Below, one piece after another: positions 1 through 8,343 of a stretch of 64,000 bases of DNA (position 1 is the stretch's first letter; each line of letters opens with the position of its first letter). The notes under the pieces are model-generated. The model was not told the origin of the DNA, ran no database searches, and worked only from the letters and a program-made list of their open reading frames with translations. The position numbers were made by a program, and so were the translations under genes. Source of the stretch: DAOSVX01 sp964447275 (GTDB taxonomy: Bacteria; Bacillota_I; Bacilli_A; RF39; UBA660); assembly GCA_964447275.1 (NCBI GenBank), contig CAYURI010000001.1, forward strand, positions 61,323 to 125,322. Reading direction: 5' to 3'.

Positions 1-375
1 GTTATTTATCCCCTCTTCTTTAGAAATTCCTACGGCACTACCAGGATGAAGAACAATTTTATTAACTCCTAAAGCTTCACATCTTTTAATTTCTTCTTTT
101 AAAAAGTTTATACTAAAAAGATATTTATCAATAACGCTTTTATTAGCTAAATTAATTATATAGGGAGCATGACAGATAACATTTTTAATATCAATATTAT
201 TTGCTTTCATTAACTCTAAAGCTTCTTTAGTATTTAAATCATTAATCTTACTTCTAATTGTATTAGTTGGTGCTCCAGCATAAAACATAAAAGTATTAGC
301 ATCATAACTAAGAGCTTCTTTTACGCAAGAAAGGATTCCCCCACTAAAAGATACATGACTGCCAATTAATAACAT
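1..375 (-). CDS. nfo: Endonuclease IV (deoxyribonuclease IV), 5' part
   Basis: These are the first 125 codons of a gene that runs off the left edge. The translation contains IGSHVSFSGG, ANTFMFYAGAPTNT, CHAPYIINLAN and KIVLHPGSAVG, in the order and spacing of the endonuclease IV TIM barrel; the histidines in SH, HAPY and LHPG belong to its zinc sites. The family cleaves DNA at abasic sites in base-excision repair. The ATG at 375 is chosen because GGTGAT lies just upstream and a TGTTATAAT promoter about 10 bases before that. Neither motif fits the out-of-frame ATG at 386. Function is secure; the C-terminal half is not visible. Confidence 0.93.
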   Translation of the reverse strand, partial: MLLIGSHVSFSGGILSCVKEALSYDANTFMFYAGAPTNTIRSKINDLNTKEALELMKANNIDIKNVICHAPYIINLANKSVIDKYLFSINFLKEEIKRCEALGVNKIVLHPGSAVGISKEEGINN

Positions 376-383
376 ATTATCAC

Positions 384-396
384 CATAAAAATTATA
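384..396 (-). promoter_or_regulatory. Extended -10 promoter of nfo
   Basis: On the minus strand TGTTATAAT (-10 hexamer 391-396) directly follows the T-tract of the pilin terminator. A TTGATG at 413-418, in the hairpin loop, lies 16 bp upstream and could act as -35. Predicted transcription starts near 384-386, leaving a leader of about 10 nt that begins with the GGTGAT ribosome-binding site. Confidence 0.65.
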
Positions 397-400
397 ACAT

Positions 401-425
401 AAAAAAAAAGAACATCAAAGTTCTT
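401..425 (-). terminator. Terminator after the second pilin-like gene
   Basis: AAGAAC and GTTCTT form a 6-bp stem around a 6-nt loop, followed on the minus strand by nine T. The same hairpin and downstream promoter recur almost identically near 5846-5889. Confidence 0.8.
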
Positions 426-440
426 ATTTTTTATTATTTA

Positions 441-914
441 CTAGTTTAAGCATCCATCCCAGTTAGCAGTTGCAGCTGCTGTTGTGTCAATTGTTGTTGC
501 ATCAACAGAAATGTTACCACCTTTATTTGTTGAACTAGCTGTTACCGAACGGCTGCCATCAGTATACCAAATATAGTAATTATTATTGGTTGAATCAATT
601 AAAACTGAGCCAACTTTACCAGTAAAACTCTTATCAATATAATCAGTTAAACTTGTAATGCTATAGCAATATCCAGTAATTGAGCTACCACTAATTGTTG
701 CAGATACAGCAGTTGGTAATGTGCTTTCTAATAAGTCATCAGAATATTTTAATTTAGCGCCATCAATAATATTTTCAGCTTCAATTTCAAATGCATTGTC
801 TTTTGCTCCATCCATCATCTTCAAAACACTTGGTACTGCAAGCAAGACTAACACAGCAAGAATAACAATTACGGCTAATAGCTCTACTAAAGTGAATCCC
901 TTTTTCTTTTTCAT
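441..914 (-). CDS. Type IV pilin-like (pseudopilin) protein, copy 2
   Basis: This 157-residue protein has a class III prepilin leader. After MKKKK comes the peptidase site G-FTLVELLAV with the conserved Glu at +5, then a hydrophobic helix to about residue 30. The globular part carries two cysteines (in GYCYSIT and near the C-terminus, DGCLN) that could form a disulfide. Such proteins build pili or competence pseudopili outside the membrane. It lies 16 bp after its paralogue at 931-1377, presumably in one transcript, and ends at a terminator. No assembly ATPase, platform protein or prepilin peptidase is in the window, so the machine it serves is unknown. Confidence 0.8.
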   Translation of the reverse strand: MKKKKGFTLVELLAVIVILAVLVLLAVPSVLKMMDGAKDNAFEIEAENIIDGAKLKYSDDLLESTLPTAVSATISGSSITGYCYSITSLTDYIDKSFTGKVGSVLIDSTNNNYYIWYTDGSRSVTASSTNKGGNISVDATTIDTTAAATANWDGCLN

Positions 915-930
915 ATTATTTCCTTTCTAT

Positions 931-1377
931 TTAACTTTCCGAAGTTATAGGGCATGTTGCAAAATCAGTAGTTGATGTATTTAATGTACCATCTAATGCT
1001 AACTCACCAGCTGTGTCTTCAGTTATTGATCTAGCAGCATCAGTATACCAAACTAACGTTGACGTATCACCAATTAGAACTGATCCTTTATGACTAGCTG
1101 AAAAAGTTTTGTCAACGTAACCATTGGTTTGTAGATAAGTTATACTATAGCAATAACCATTAGCTGTAGAACGTGTGGTATCGCTATTAAGTAGATCATC
1201 AGCATATGCTGATTTCGCTGCTTTAGCAATATTTTCTGCTTCAATTTTAAAGGCATTGTTTTTAGCTCCATCCATCATCTTTAAAACGCTTGGTACAGCA
1301 AGTAAAACTAATACAGCTAAGATTACTATTACCGCTAAAAGTTCTACTAAAGTAAATCCTTTTTTCTTTTTCTTCAT
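931..1377 (-). CDS. Type IV pilin-like (pseudopilin) protein, copy 1
   Basis: This 148-residue paralogue of the next gene has an almost identical N-terminal 45 residues (prepilin cleavage site after KKKKKG, FTLVELLAV helix, MMDGAK) and a diverged globular domain that keeps GYCYSIT and a late cysteine (FATCP). The N-terminal DNA differs at many synonymous positions, so the identity reflects selection and not a recent copy. It is the first gene of a two-gene unit with its own TTGCTA/TATAAT promoter. A role as a pilus or pseudopilus subunit is inferred from the N-terminus only. Confidence 0.8.
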   Translation of the reverse strand: MKKKKKGFTLVELLAVIVILAVLVLLAVPSVLKMMDGAKNNAFKIEAENIAKAAKSAYADDLLNSDTTRSTANGYCYSITYLQTNGYVDKTFSASHKGSVLIGDTSTLVWYTDAARSITEDTAGELALDGTLNTSTTDFATCPITSES

Positions 1378-1398
1378 AACAACCTCTATTCTAATACA

Positions 1399-1427
1399 AT
1401 TATATATTTAAATTTTAATTTTAGCAA
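1399..1427 (-). promoter_or_regulatory. Promoter of the pilin-like pair
   Basis: The minus strand carries TTGCTA (1422-1427), a 17-bp spacer and TATAAT (1399-1404), upstream of the ribosome-binding site before 1377. Confidence 0.65.
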
Positions 1428-1434
1428 GTTCTTT

Positions 1435-3924
1435 TTATAATTTAAAATCGCCAAGAAAATCATCAATGGTTATTTCTTTTACTTCTGCTATTTCTTCTTT
1501 AGCTTCTAATGCTGTTTCTTTGACTTCTTCGACCCTGATAATATCTGGATATTTGAAGACATCAAGAACGTCTTCTTTAGAAATAATGCTTCCTGTACTT
1601 AATAAATCCATAATTGGTATTTCACTATTTTTTATTTCGATTATTTCATTATCGGTTTTAAGGCCGAAAATATCTTTAGAATTACTTAAAATAGCTTTTA
1701 GGATAGTATAATTAACTGCTTTAACATTTTTAATTAATCTAGTTCCTTTTTTAGCTCTAGTTAATTCTTCTAAATCAGTTACTTTTATTCTCTTGGCGGT
1801 TTTATTATTAGTAAAAATATTTAAGTATTCACTATTTTCATCAATTGTTAAGCCACTTACTGCTTCATCTTCTTTTAAGTTAATTCCTTTTACACCACCA
1901 GACTTTAAGCCCGTTAAAGGAATTAAATCACTATTAAATAATAAATGATAACCATTTTTAGAAACAATTAACGTTTGCTTTTTTTCAATTCTAACATCAA
2001 TTACTTCATCATTTTCTTTTAATTTTATTAATGTCATAGCTTTTTTACTTCTGGTTTCCCCAATTAATTTAGCGTCTAGTTTTTTTACTAAGCCTTTTTT
2101 AGTAAAGATAATGATATTATTTAATTCTTTTTTAAGAAGTAAACTATTAATAATTTTTTCACCATCTTTTAAAGTTACAATATTACTAATATGTTTACCT
2201 AATTCTTTCCATTTTATTTCTGGTATTAAATGAACTGGTAAATAAATATAATTGCCTAAAGAGGTAAATAAGACTAAGTTATCTAAAGTTGTTGTTTCAT
2301 ATTTGTCTAAAACATAGTCACCAGCTTTTAAAGCGGTTTCTTCTTCATTACTAGCAAATGATTTTAAACTAACTTTCTTTAAATAACCATCATTAGTAAT
2401 TACAACTACTACTTTTTCTTTCATAATTAAATCTTTGGTATCAAGTTTAATCTCAGTTATTTCGTCTTTTATAATCGTTTTTCTTGGTAAAAAGTATTCT
2501 TTTTTAATCTTTTTAAGTTCATACATCATAACATCTTTTAACTTCTCAGGATCATTTAGAATACTTTCTAAAGCTTTAATAAATTGCTTTAATTGTTCTA
2601 GTTTAGTTTCTAATTCTAAAACATCTGTGTTAGTTAATTTATATAATTGTAATATAACAATGGCTTTAGCTTGTTCAATGGTAAAAGCATATTCTTTTAC
2701 TAAGTTTTCTTCAGCATCCATTTTGTTTTTTGATCTTCTAATGGTCTTAATAACGTCATCTAATATTGATAGCGCTTTAATCAAGCCTTCAATAATATGA
2801 TGTTCTTTTTTATAAGCCGCCAAATCAAATTCACTTCTTTTTATAATTACTTCTTTTTGATGAGCTATATAAGCATCTAAAAGTTCTAAGATACCTAAAG
2901 TCATTGGTCTTCTATTTACAATTGCTACCATATTATAATTGTATGATATTTGTAACTCAGTATTTTTAAGTAAATAATTTAAAACAACTTCTTTATTAGC
3001 TCCACTTTTTAAATCAATCGCGATTCTTAAACCTTCACGATCAGTCTCATCTCTTACTTCACTAATACCATCCATTTTCTTATCAATTCTAATAACATCC
3101 ATTTTATTAACTAAACTGGCTTTATTAACTTCAAAAGGAATCTCTGTAATAATAATTTGTTCTTTACCACTGGTTTTTTTAAATTCAATCTTACTACGGA
3201 CAATAACTCTACCACGGCCAGTTTTTAGAGCTTCAATAATGCCTTCTTTGCCTTCAACAATTCCACCAGTCGGAAAGTCTGGTCCTTTAACAATTTCTAA
3301 AATGGTTTCTAGTCTTGAGTTAGGAGATTCTATTCTTTTTACTGTCGCATCAATTATTTCCCCTAAATTGTGTGGTGGAATATTGGTAGCATATCCAGCT
3401 GATATCCCGCTAGCTCCATTAACAAGTAGATTAGGAAACTTAGCTGGTAAAACAATTGGTTCTAAAAAACGGTCATCAAAATTAAGTGCCCACGCTACTG
3501 TATCTTTTTCTAAATCTTTTAATAATTCACTACTTATCTTAGATAGTCTCGCTTCAGTATAACGATAAGCTGCTGCTGAGTCACCGTCCATTGAACCATT
3601 ATTGCCATGAATATCAATTAATATATGATTTTGTTTCCACCACTGACTCATTCTTACCATCGCATCATATACTGATGTATCACCATGTGGATGATATTTA
3701 CCTAAAACATCTCCAACAGTAGCAGCACACTTAATATAACCCTTTTCATGGTTGTTATTAGCTTTATACATCGCATACAAAATTCTTCTTTGAACTGGTT
3801 TTAAGCCATCTCTAACATCAGGTATCGCCCTATCTTGAATGATCTCTTTCGCATATTTACCAAAGCGATCACCCATAATTTCTTCTAAAGCATAATCTTG
3901 AATTTTTTTAAGTACATCTTGCAT
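1435..3924 (-). CDS. parC: DNA topoisomerase IV subunit A
   Basis: The 829-residue protein is the breakage-reunion subunit that decatenates daughter chromosomes together with ParE. The winged-helix region has RDGLKPVQRRILYAM and KYHPHGDTSVYDAMVR. The catalytic tyrosine is Y122 in AAAYRYTEARLS, preceded by Arg. C-terminal beta-propeller blades follow from about residue 490. ParC is preferred over GyrA because of the Gram-positive ParC wording (HGNNGSMDGDSAAA) and the parE partner 9 bp upstream. The quinolone-pocket positions equivalent to E. coli GyrA 83 and 87 are Thr and Asp. An acidic tail of about 30 residues ends the protein. The start is supported by AGGAGG 5 nt before ATG. Confidence 0.93.
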   Translation of the reverse strand: MQDVLKKIQDYALEEIMGDRFGKYAKEIIQDRAIPDVRDGLKPVQRRILYAMYKANNNHEKGYIKCAATVGDVLGKYHPHGDTSVYDAMVRMSQWWKQNHILIDIHGNNGSMDGDSAAAYRYTEARLSKISSELLKDLEKDTVAWALNFDDRFLEPIVLPAKFPNLLVNGASGISAGYATNIPPHNLGEIIDATVKRIESPNSRLETILEIVKGPDFPTGGIVEGKEGIIEALKTGRGRVIVRSKIEFKKTSGKEQIIITEIPFEVNKASLVNKMDVIRIDKKMDGISEVRDETDREGLRIAIDLKSGANKEVVLNYLLKNTELQISYNYNMVAIVNRRPMTLGILELLDAYIAHQKEVIIKRSEFDLAAYKKEHHIIEGLIKALSILDDVIKTIRRSKNKMDAEENLVKEYAFTIEQAKAIVILQLYKLTNTDVLELETKLEQLKQFIKALESILNDPEKLKDVMMYELKKIKKEYFLPRKTIIKDEITEIKLDTKDLIMKEKVVVVITNDGYLKKVSLKSFASNEEETALKAGDYVLDKYETTTLDNLVLFTSLGNYIYLPVHLIPEIKWKELGKHISNIVTLKDGEKIINSLLLKKELNNIIIFTKKGLVKKLDAKLIGETRSKKAMTLIKLKENDEVIDVRIEKKQTLIVSKNGYHLLFNSDLIPLTGLKSGGVKGINLKEDEAVSGLTIDENSEYLNIFTNNKTAKRIKVTDLEELTRAKKGTRLIKNVKAVNYTILKAILSNSKDIFGLKTDNEIIEIKNSEIPIMDLLSTGSIISKEDVLDVFKYPDIIRVEEVKETALEAKEEIAEVKEITIDDFLGDFKL

Positions 3925-3933
3925 ATAAACCTC

Positions 3934-5838
3934 CTAATTACGATAATCGTCTTCTAAAGTAAATTCAACGTTTTCTTCGATCCATTCTTTTCTTGGTTCA
4001 ACTTTATCACCCATTAAAACATTAACACGTTTTTCTGCTAAAGAAGCATCAGAGATATTAACTCTAATTAAACTTCTTGTATCAGGGTTCATTGTTGTTT
4101 CCCATAATTGGTCAGCGTTCATTTCACCTAACCCTTTGTATCTTTGAATATTATATTTACCAGCATTTTCATTTTTTATTATATCTAATTCTTCATCAGT
4201 ATAAGCATAAAAATGCTTTTTATCATAACTAATTTTATAAAGTGGTGGTAAAGCAATAAATAATTTGCCTTTTTCAATTAAACCACGCATATAACGATAG
4301 AAAAATGTTAATAATAAAATTTGAATATGAGCCCCATCAACATCAGCATCAGTCATGATAATAATCTTGTCATAATTAGAATCTTCGACCATAAAGTTCG
4401 AACCAACACCAGCGCCAATCGTATGAATCATCGTATTTATTTCTTCATTTTTTAATATGTCATCAACAGAGGCTTTTTCGGTATTAATGACTTTACCACG
4501 TAAAGGTAGAATAGCTTGGAATTTACGATCTCTACCACCTTTAGCACTTCCACCAGCAGAGTCTCCTTCAACTAAGAATAATTCATTAATCTTTGGATTC
4601 TTACTTTGAGCGGGTGATAATTTACCTGATAAATTTCTTTCTAGTTTATTTTTAGACTTGCCGCTACGGGCTTCTTCACGAGCTTTTCTAGCTGCTTCTC
4701 TAGCAATTTTACTTTTTTGGACTTTTTCAATAATATTTAATGCTGTTTCACGGTTTTCTTCTAAAAAGAATTTTAAGTTCTCATAAGTAATAGATTCTGT
4801 TATACTACGGGCTTCTGGTGTCCCAAGTTTACCTTTAGTTTGACCTTCAAATTGCAGTTTTTCTTCTCTAATTCTCAAACTTATAATAGCACTTAAACCT
4901 TCTCTAACATCACTACCTTCAAATAAGCTATCTTTGTTTTTAAAAAGATTGTTATTCTTGGCATAATCATTAAAAGCCTTAGTAAGACCGGTTTTGAATC
5001 CTACTTCATGGGTACCACCATCGACGGTTTTAACATTATTAACAAAAGAAATGATGTCTTCATTATATGAGTCAGTATATTCTAAAGCAATACTTACTTC
5101 TATACCGCTTTTTTCACTAGTAAAACTAACTGGTTTATGCAAAACATTCTTATCTTGATTCATATACTTAACAAAATCAATTAAACCATCTTCATAAGCA
5201 AATTCCGCTTTTTTATTATCCTCTTCATCAATAACGATTGCTTTTAAACCACTTAAAAGAAACGCACTTTCCTGCATTCTTTCACAAATGGTTGTGTAAC
5301 TAAAATTAGTGTTTTTAAAAATAATTGGATCAGGTAAAAAAGTTACTGTGGTTCCCGTTTTATTAGATTTACCAACGGTATGTAGAGGTATTTCTACTTT
5401 GCCACCATCAGCAAAACGAATATTTGATATAAGGCCTTCTTTATAGATAGTAACATCCATGTATTTTGATAAGGCATTAACAACACTGGCCCCTACACCA
5501 TGAAGTCCACCTGATACTTTATAGCCACCTTCTTCAAACTTGCCACCAGCATGTAAAATAGTATAAACAACTTCTGGCGTTGTTCTACCACTTTCATGCA
5601 TGCCAATTGGCACCCCTCTACCATGGTCTTCAACAGTAATGCTGTTATCTTTATGCATCGTGACTTTAATCTCATCACCATAGCCATTTATTACTTCATC
5701 AATTGCATTATCAACTATTTCCCATACTAAATGATGCATACCTCTTTTATCAGTTGAACCAATGTACATTCCTGGTCTTTTTCTGACTGCATCTAAACCT
5801 TCTAATATTTTTATTGAGCTCTCATCATATTTTGCCAT
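3934..5838 (-). CDS. parE: DNA topoisomerase IV subunit B
   Basis: This is the ATPase subunit of topoisomerase IV, about 634 residues. The GHKL ATPase domain shows EIVDNAIDE, DHGRGVP and GGLHGVGASVVNALS. The TOPRIM domain shows ELFLVEGDSAGG and DADVDGAHI. The C-terminus has IQRYKGLGEMNADQLWETTM. The longer ORF begins at 5850, but that ATG falls at the predicted transcription start. The ATG at 5838 is preceded by GGTGA at normal spacing, so I choose it. The gene follows a terminator-promoter fusion and is cotranscribed with parC. Confidence 0.93.
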   Translation of the reverse strand: MAKYDESSIKILEGLDAVRKRPGMYIGSTDKRGMHHLVWEIVDNAIDEVINGYGDEIKVTMHKDNSITVEDHGRGVPIGMHESGRTTPEVVYTILHAGGKFEEGGYKVSGGLHGVGASVVNALSKYMDVTIYKEGLISNIRFADGGKVEIPLHTVGKSNKTGTTVTFLPDPIIFKNTNFSYTTICERMQESAFLLSGLKAIVIDEEDNKKAEFAYEDGLIDFVKYMNQDKNVLHKPVSFTSEKSGIEVSIALEYTDSYNEDIISFVNNVKTVDGGTHEVGFKTGLTKAFNDYAKNNNLFKNKDSLFEGSDVREGLSAIISLRIREEKLQFEGQTKGKLGTPEARSITESITYENLKFFLEENRETALNIIEKVQKSKIAREAARKAREEARSGKSKNKLERNLSGKLSPAQSKNPKINELFLVEGDSAGGSAKGGRDRKFQAILPLRGKVINTEKASVDDILKNEEINTMIHTIGAGVGSNFMVEDSNYDKIIIMTDADVDGAHIQILLLTFFYRYMRGLIEKGKLFIALPPLYKISYDKKHFYAYTDEELDIIKNENAGKYNIQRYKGLGEMNADQLWETTMNPDTRSLIRVNISDASLAEKRVNVLMGDKVEPRKEWIEENVEFTLEDDYRN

Positions 5839-5847
5839 ATCATTCAC

Positions 5848-5863
5848 CATAAAAATTATATCA
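5848..5863 (-). promoter_or_regulatory. Extended -10 promoter of parE-parC
   Basis: TGATATAAT on the minus strand (-10 hexamer 5855-5860) abuts the T-tract of the preceding terminator, with TTGATG in the hairpin loop 16 bp upstream. The leader before GGTGA would be only a few nucleotides. Confidence 0.65.
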
Positions 5864-5864
5864 T

Positions 5865-5889
5865 AAAAAAAAAGAACATCAAAGTTCTT
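5865..5889 (-). terminator. Terminator overlapping the end of the upstream gene
   Basis: The AAGAAC/GTTCTT stem with a 6-nt loop is followed by a T-tract. The TGA stop codon of the gene ending at 5879 lies within the loop. It is a near copy of the element at 401-425. Confidence 0.8.
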
Positions 5890-6445
5890 TATTCTCGTTA
5901 TTTAATTTTGGTAACTCCGTATCTTCTGTAACTTTAAAAGTTATCTTCTCTTCTGGAGTCCTATTAATTAAAGTTTCTGGGTTTACAGTTTTAACTTCTT
6001 CCATTTCTACTGGCCTATCAACAAACACCGAACTAAATTGATTATCTAAAACCGTTGTTTTTGGTTCCGGAGCAATTAATGAGTCCATCGGAGGAGTTAC
6101 TGGTTCAATTGATGCAAGCATTTCTTCATCATCCTCTTCAACCAATGGCATAACTGGTACCACTTCTTGAACTGGTTCAGCCATTTTAGTTTGTAAAACT
6201 GCTAAATCTTCGGGTTTAAATTCTTTAGTTACATCTAAAGAAGCATCTTTTACTGGTACTGTATCAGCTATAACTGATTTTTCCATAACTGGAAGTTCTT
6301 GTTCTATTTTTGGTTCTTCTTTTACTTTATCTTTTTTCTTTCCTGATAATAAAATAACTAAAAATAAAATTAATAAAACCCCAATTGCTCCACCAACTAT
6401 ATATATAAAATATTCACTCTCATATAAGGTATTTAAAAATTCCAC
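5879..6445 (-). CDS. Membrane-anchored acidic protein, unknown function
   Basis: I do not recognise this 188-residue protein. One transmembrane helix (about residues 13-34) is followed by a lysine cluster (GKKKDK), then an acidic, proline- and valine-rich tail of about 150 residues that is probably disordered. The orientation is predicted as a short extracellular N-terminus and a cytoplasmic tail, by the positive-inside rule. The start is GTG, with GGCGGTGA upstream. It lies between an HD-GYP gene and topoisomerase IV; a scaffold-like role is possible but unsupported. A possible promoter is TTGATT, 17 bp, TATCCT just upstream. Confidence 0.6.
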   Translation of the reverse strand: MEFLNTLYESEYFIYIVGGAIGVLLILFLVILLSGKKKDKVKEEPKIEQELPVMEKSVIADTVPVKDASLDVTKEFKPEDLAVLQTKMAEPVQEVVPVMPLVEEDDEEMLASIEPVTPPMDSLIAPEPKTTVLDNQFSSVFVDRPVEMEEVKTVNPETLINRTPEEKITFKVTEDTELPKLNNENKEL

Positions 6446-6507
6446 TTTTCTTTCACCGCCTTTATTCTACAAATAGGATATCATAATTAATTTTCATAAT
6501 CAAGTAT

Positions 6508-7374
6508 TTATTTACAAAGCTTACTCTTGATAAATTCTAAAGTTAAAGAAGGATCATATTTAATACCTTTACCACCATCTTTTACTGGTGTAATACACTG
6601 TAATAGTTCATTTAAAGCATTTTCTTTTTCAACCTTAGCTTTATAACTTCTTTTCGTTACCATCGTATCATAAGAATCAATAATCGCAAGCATCCTTGCT
6701 TCATAATTGATTTCGTTTTTCTTTAAACCACTAGGATAACCACTACCATCATATCTTTCATGGTGTTCTTTAACAATAATAGCCATATTTTTTGGTACTA
6801 AATAACTACCTATGACTGGATGAGCTTTAATCGTTTCAAATTCAAAGTCATTTAATTTACCTTTTTTATTTAATATTTTATTGGGTATCCCAGCTTTACC
6901 AATATCATGTAAAAGTCCATATAAAAATAAATTTTGAACATATTTTTTAGGAAATCCTAAATATTTAGCAAATCTTTTAGCTTCATTGCCTACTCTAATA
7001 CTATGAGATAATTCATAATAATTTAAGCTACCTCTTTTAAATGTTTCATCTAATAGTTTTAAAGCATTAGTAACACTTTCATCAGAATTTTTCTTATTAA
7101 TTAAATAAACATTTATATCATGAATTAAATCATCAATATTATCTTTATATAAATTAAAATCATATACTTTAACATTAATGTTTTCTAAAAAGTCATTAAT
7201 CTTTGTATTTAATTTCTTCCCCGTAATAAAGATATCAACATAAATAAAAGAAGAAATTAAGTTTTTCATTTCAATTTCTTTAAATGTATATAAGCCTTCT
7301 AATTTGAATAATAAGACACTCAAGTTTTTTTCGCTTATATCAGAGTATCCTAGAACAAAACTTCTCTTTATCAT
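6508..7374 (-). CDS. HD-GYP domain phosphodiesterase
   Basis: The 288-residue protein has an N-terminal region of about 110 residues that I do not recognise, then an HD-GYP domain. The metal-binding HD pair is H156-D157 in LLHDIGK, and the diagnostic HHERYDGSGYP spans 204-214. A further conserved segment is EARMLAIIDSYDTMVTKR. HD-GYP proteins usually hydrolyse cyclic di-GMP or related dinucleotides in the cytoplasm. No transmembrane segment or receiver domain is evident, and no GGDEF cyclase lies in the window. The gene stands alone after a terminator, with ATG at 7374 preceded by AGGAAA. Confidence 0.85.
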   Translation of the reverse strand: MIKRSFVLGYSDISEKNLSVLLFKLEGLYTFKEIEMKNLISSFIYVDIFITGKKLNTKINDFLENINVKVYDFNLYKDNIDDLIHDINVYLINKKNSDESVTNALKLLDETFKRGSLNYYELSHSIRVGNEAKRFAKYLGFPKKYVQNLFLYGLLHDIGKAGIPNKILNKKGKLNDFEFETIKAHPVIGSYLVPKNMAIIVKEHHERYDGSGYPSGLKKNEINYEARMLAIIDSYDTMVTKRSYKAKVEKENALNELLQCITPVKDGGKGIKYDPSLTLEFIKSKLCK

Positions 7375-7415
7375 ATTTAATTTCCTATCATAGTAATATT
7401 AACATATAAAGAGCC

Positions 7416-7441
7416 AAAAAAAAAGTCTTCATTGAAGACTT
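7416..7441 (-). terminator. Terminator of the PH-domain operon
   Basis: AAGTCTTC and GAAGACTT form an 8-bp stem with a 3-nt loop, followed by nine T on the minus strand. It overlaps the stop codon of the gene ending at 7440. Confidence 0.88.
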
Positions 7442-7781
7442 ATTCGCATCGATCGTTTTCTAAGCTAGCATCTTTTGTCCAGAATGGTCCATATTGTAAA
7501 GCTTTAAAGCAATCACGATCATAATTATAAACTTTGTAACCAAGTCCAGTACATACTCTAACATTACCATCGTCATACTTAACTGTTTTTTTGGTTAAGC
7601 AAAAGATTGGTTCTTTTTCATTTTGAACTTTTAAAAAGTCCACAACACATACAGCCATCCAGCCTAAAACAATGACCCATAAAACTATATTAACTATTTT
7701 ACCCAACAATGTTCTTTCGCCATCGGCTTTATTATTTTTCTTTTCTTGTTTTACTAATTTTTTTACTTCTTCTTCTTTCAT
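7440..7781 (-). CDS. Small membrane protein, unknown function
   Basis: This 113-residue protein is not recognised. It has a charged cytoplasmic N-terminus (about 27 residues, Lys/Glu-rich), one transmembrane helix (about residues 28-50) and an extracellular domain of about 60 residues. That domain has four cysteines (in FCLTKK, RVCTG, DRDCF and the terminal RCE), consistent with two disulfides. It lies 8 bp downstream of the PH-domain gene with its own AGGAGG site, so the two are probably cotranscribed and may work together at the membrane. Confidence 0.6.
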   Translation of the reverse strand: MKEEEVKKLVKQEKKNNKADGERTLLGKIVNIVLWVIVLGWMAVCVVDFLKVQNEKEPIFCLTKKTVKYDDGNVRVCTGLGYKVYNYDRDCFKALQYGPFWTKDASLENDRCE

Positions 7782-7789
7782 AAATCCTC

Positions 7790-8242
7790 CTAATTAAAAT
7801 TAAATTTATTCTCAACCAACTTATTTATTTCTTCTTTATTAAGTGGTTGCTTTGTTATATTTCTTTGAATAACGTTATATAAAACTCTAAGTCTTGCTTT
7901 ATCAGCATCGCCCATTTTAACAAATTTAAGTCGGAGTGGATAACCACTTTCTAAGAAAAGGGACATCTCGGCGCCATGAGGTTTAAATGTAATTGATGCC
8001 GATGAGATTGTTAAATATGGAATTGTAAAGACTTCTTTAGTATTATCAAATGATACCTTAGTATCAAATAAAACCATCTTCTTATCAGTAAATATGCCAT
8101 GATCTCTAAGGGTTTTATAAGTAGCTAAAACAGTTTCATCCTCAAACACATAGTCATTAACATACTTAGGTATTTCTATTTTATTTAAATACCTAGAAAA
8201 ATAAAAGTATTTCGTAATTTCCTTATACTTAATATAAGCCAT
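7790..8242 (-). CDS. Bacterial PH-domain protein
   Basis: The 150-residue protein resembles the bacterial Pleckstrin-homology family. It shows ETVLATYKTLRDHGIFTDKKMVLFD, the usual switch from strand to turn to strand, followed by FTIPYLTISSASI and a C-terminal helix from about 115. The family is small and soluble, and its members mostly have no known substrate. The start ATG is preceded by GGAGTGATG. It is the first gene of a two-gene unit with the small membrane protein at 7440, under a TTTACA/TATAAT promoter. Confidence 0.72.
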   Translation of the reverse strand: MAYIKYKEITKYFYFSRYLNKIEIPKYVNDYVFEDETVLATYKTLRDHGIFTDKKMVLFDTKVSFDNTKEVFTIPYLTISSASITFKPHGAEMSLFLESGYPLRLKFVKMGDADKARLRVLYNVIQRNITKQPLNKEEINKLVENKFNFN

Positions 8243-8263
8243 ATAACATCACTCCATATTATT

Positions 8264-8292
8264 ATTATATCGAAGTTACAGATAATTGTAAA
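8264..8292 (-). promoter_or_regulatory. Promoter of the PH-domain operon
   Basis: Minus-strand TTTACA (8287-8292), a 17-bp spacer and TATAAT (8264-8269) lie about 20 bp before the start codon. Confidence 0.7.
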
Positions 8293-8308
8293 CGGGTATT
8301 AATTAAGT

Positions 8309-8340
8309 TAAAAAGATATACTTATCTGTATATCTTTTTA
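8309..8340 (-). terminator. Terminator of the giant repeat gene
   Basis: A 12-bp stem (AAAAAGATATAC with its complement) and a 6-nt loop lie directly after the stop codon, with T-rich sequence following on the minus strand. Confidence 0.75.
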
Positions 8341-8343
8341 GTT

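Noticed and set aside
5493..5687. Open reading frame inside parE in another frame on the same strand
   Set aside because: It lies wholly within the conserved GHKL ATPase coding region and has no ribosome-binding site; it is a shadow.
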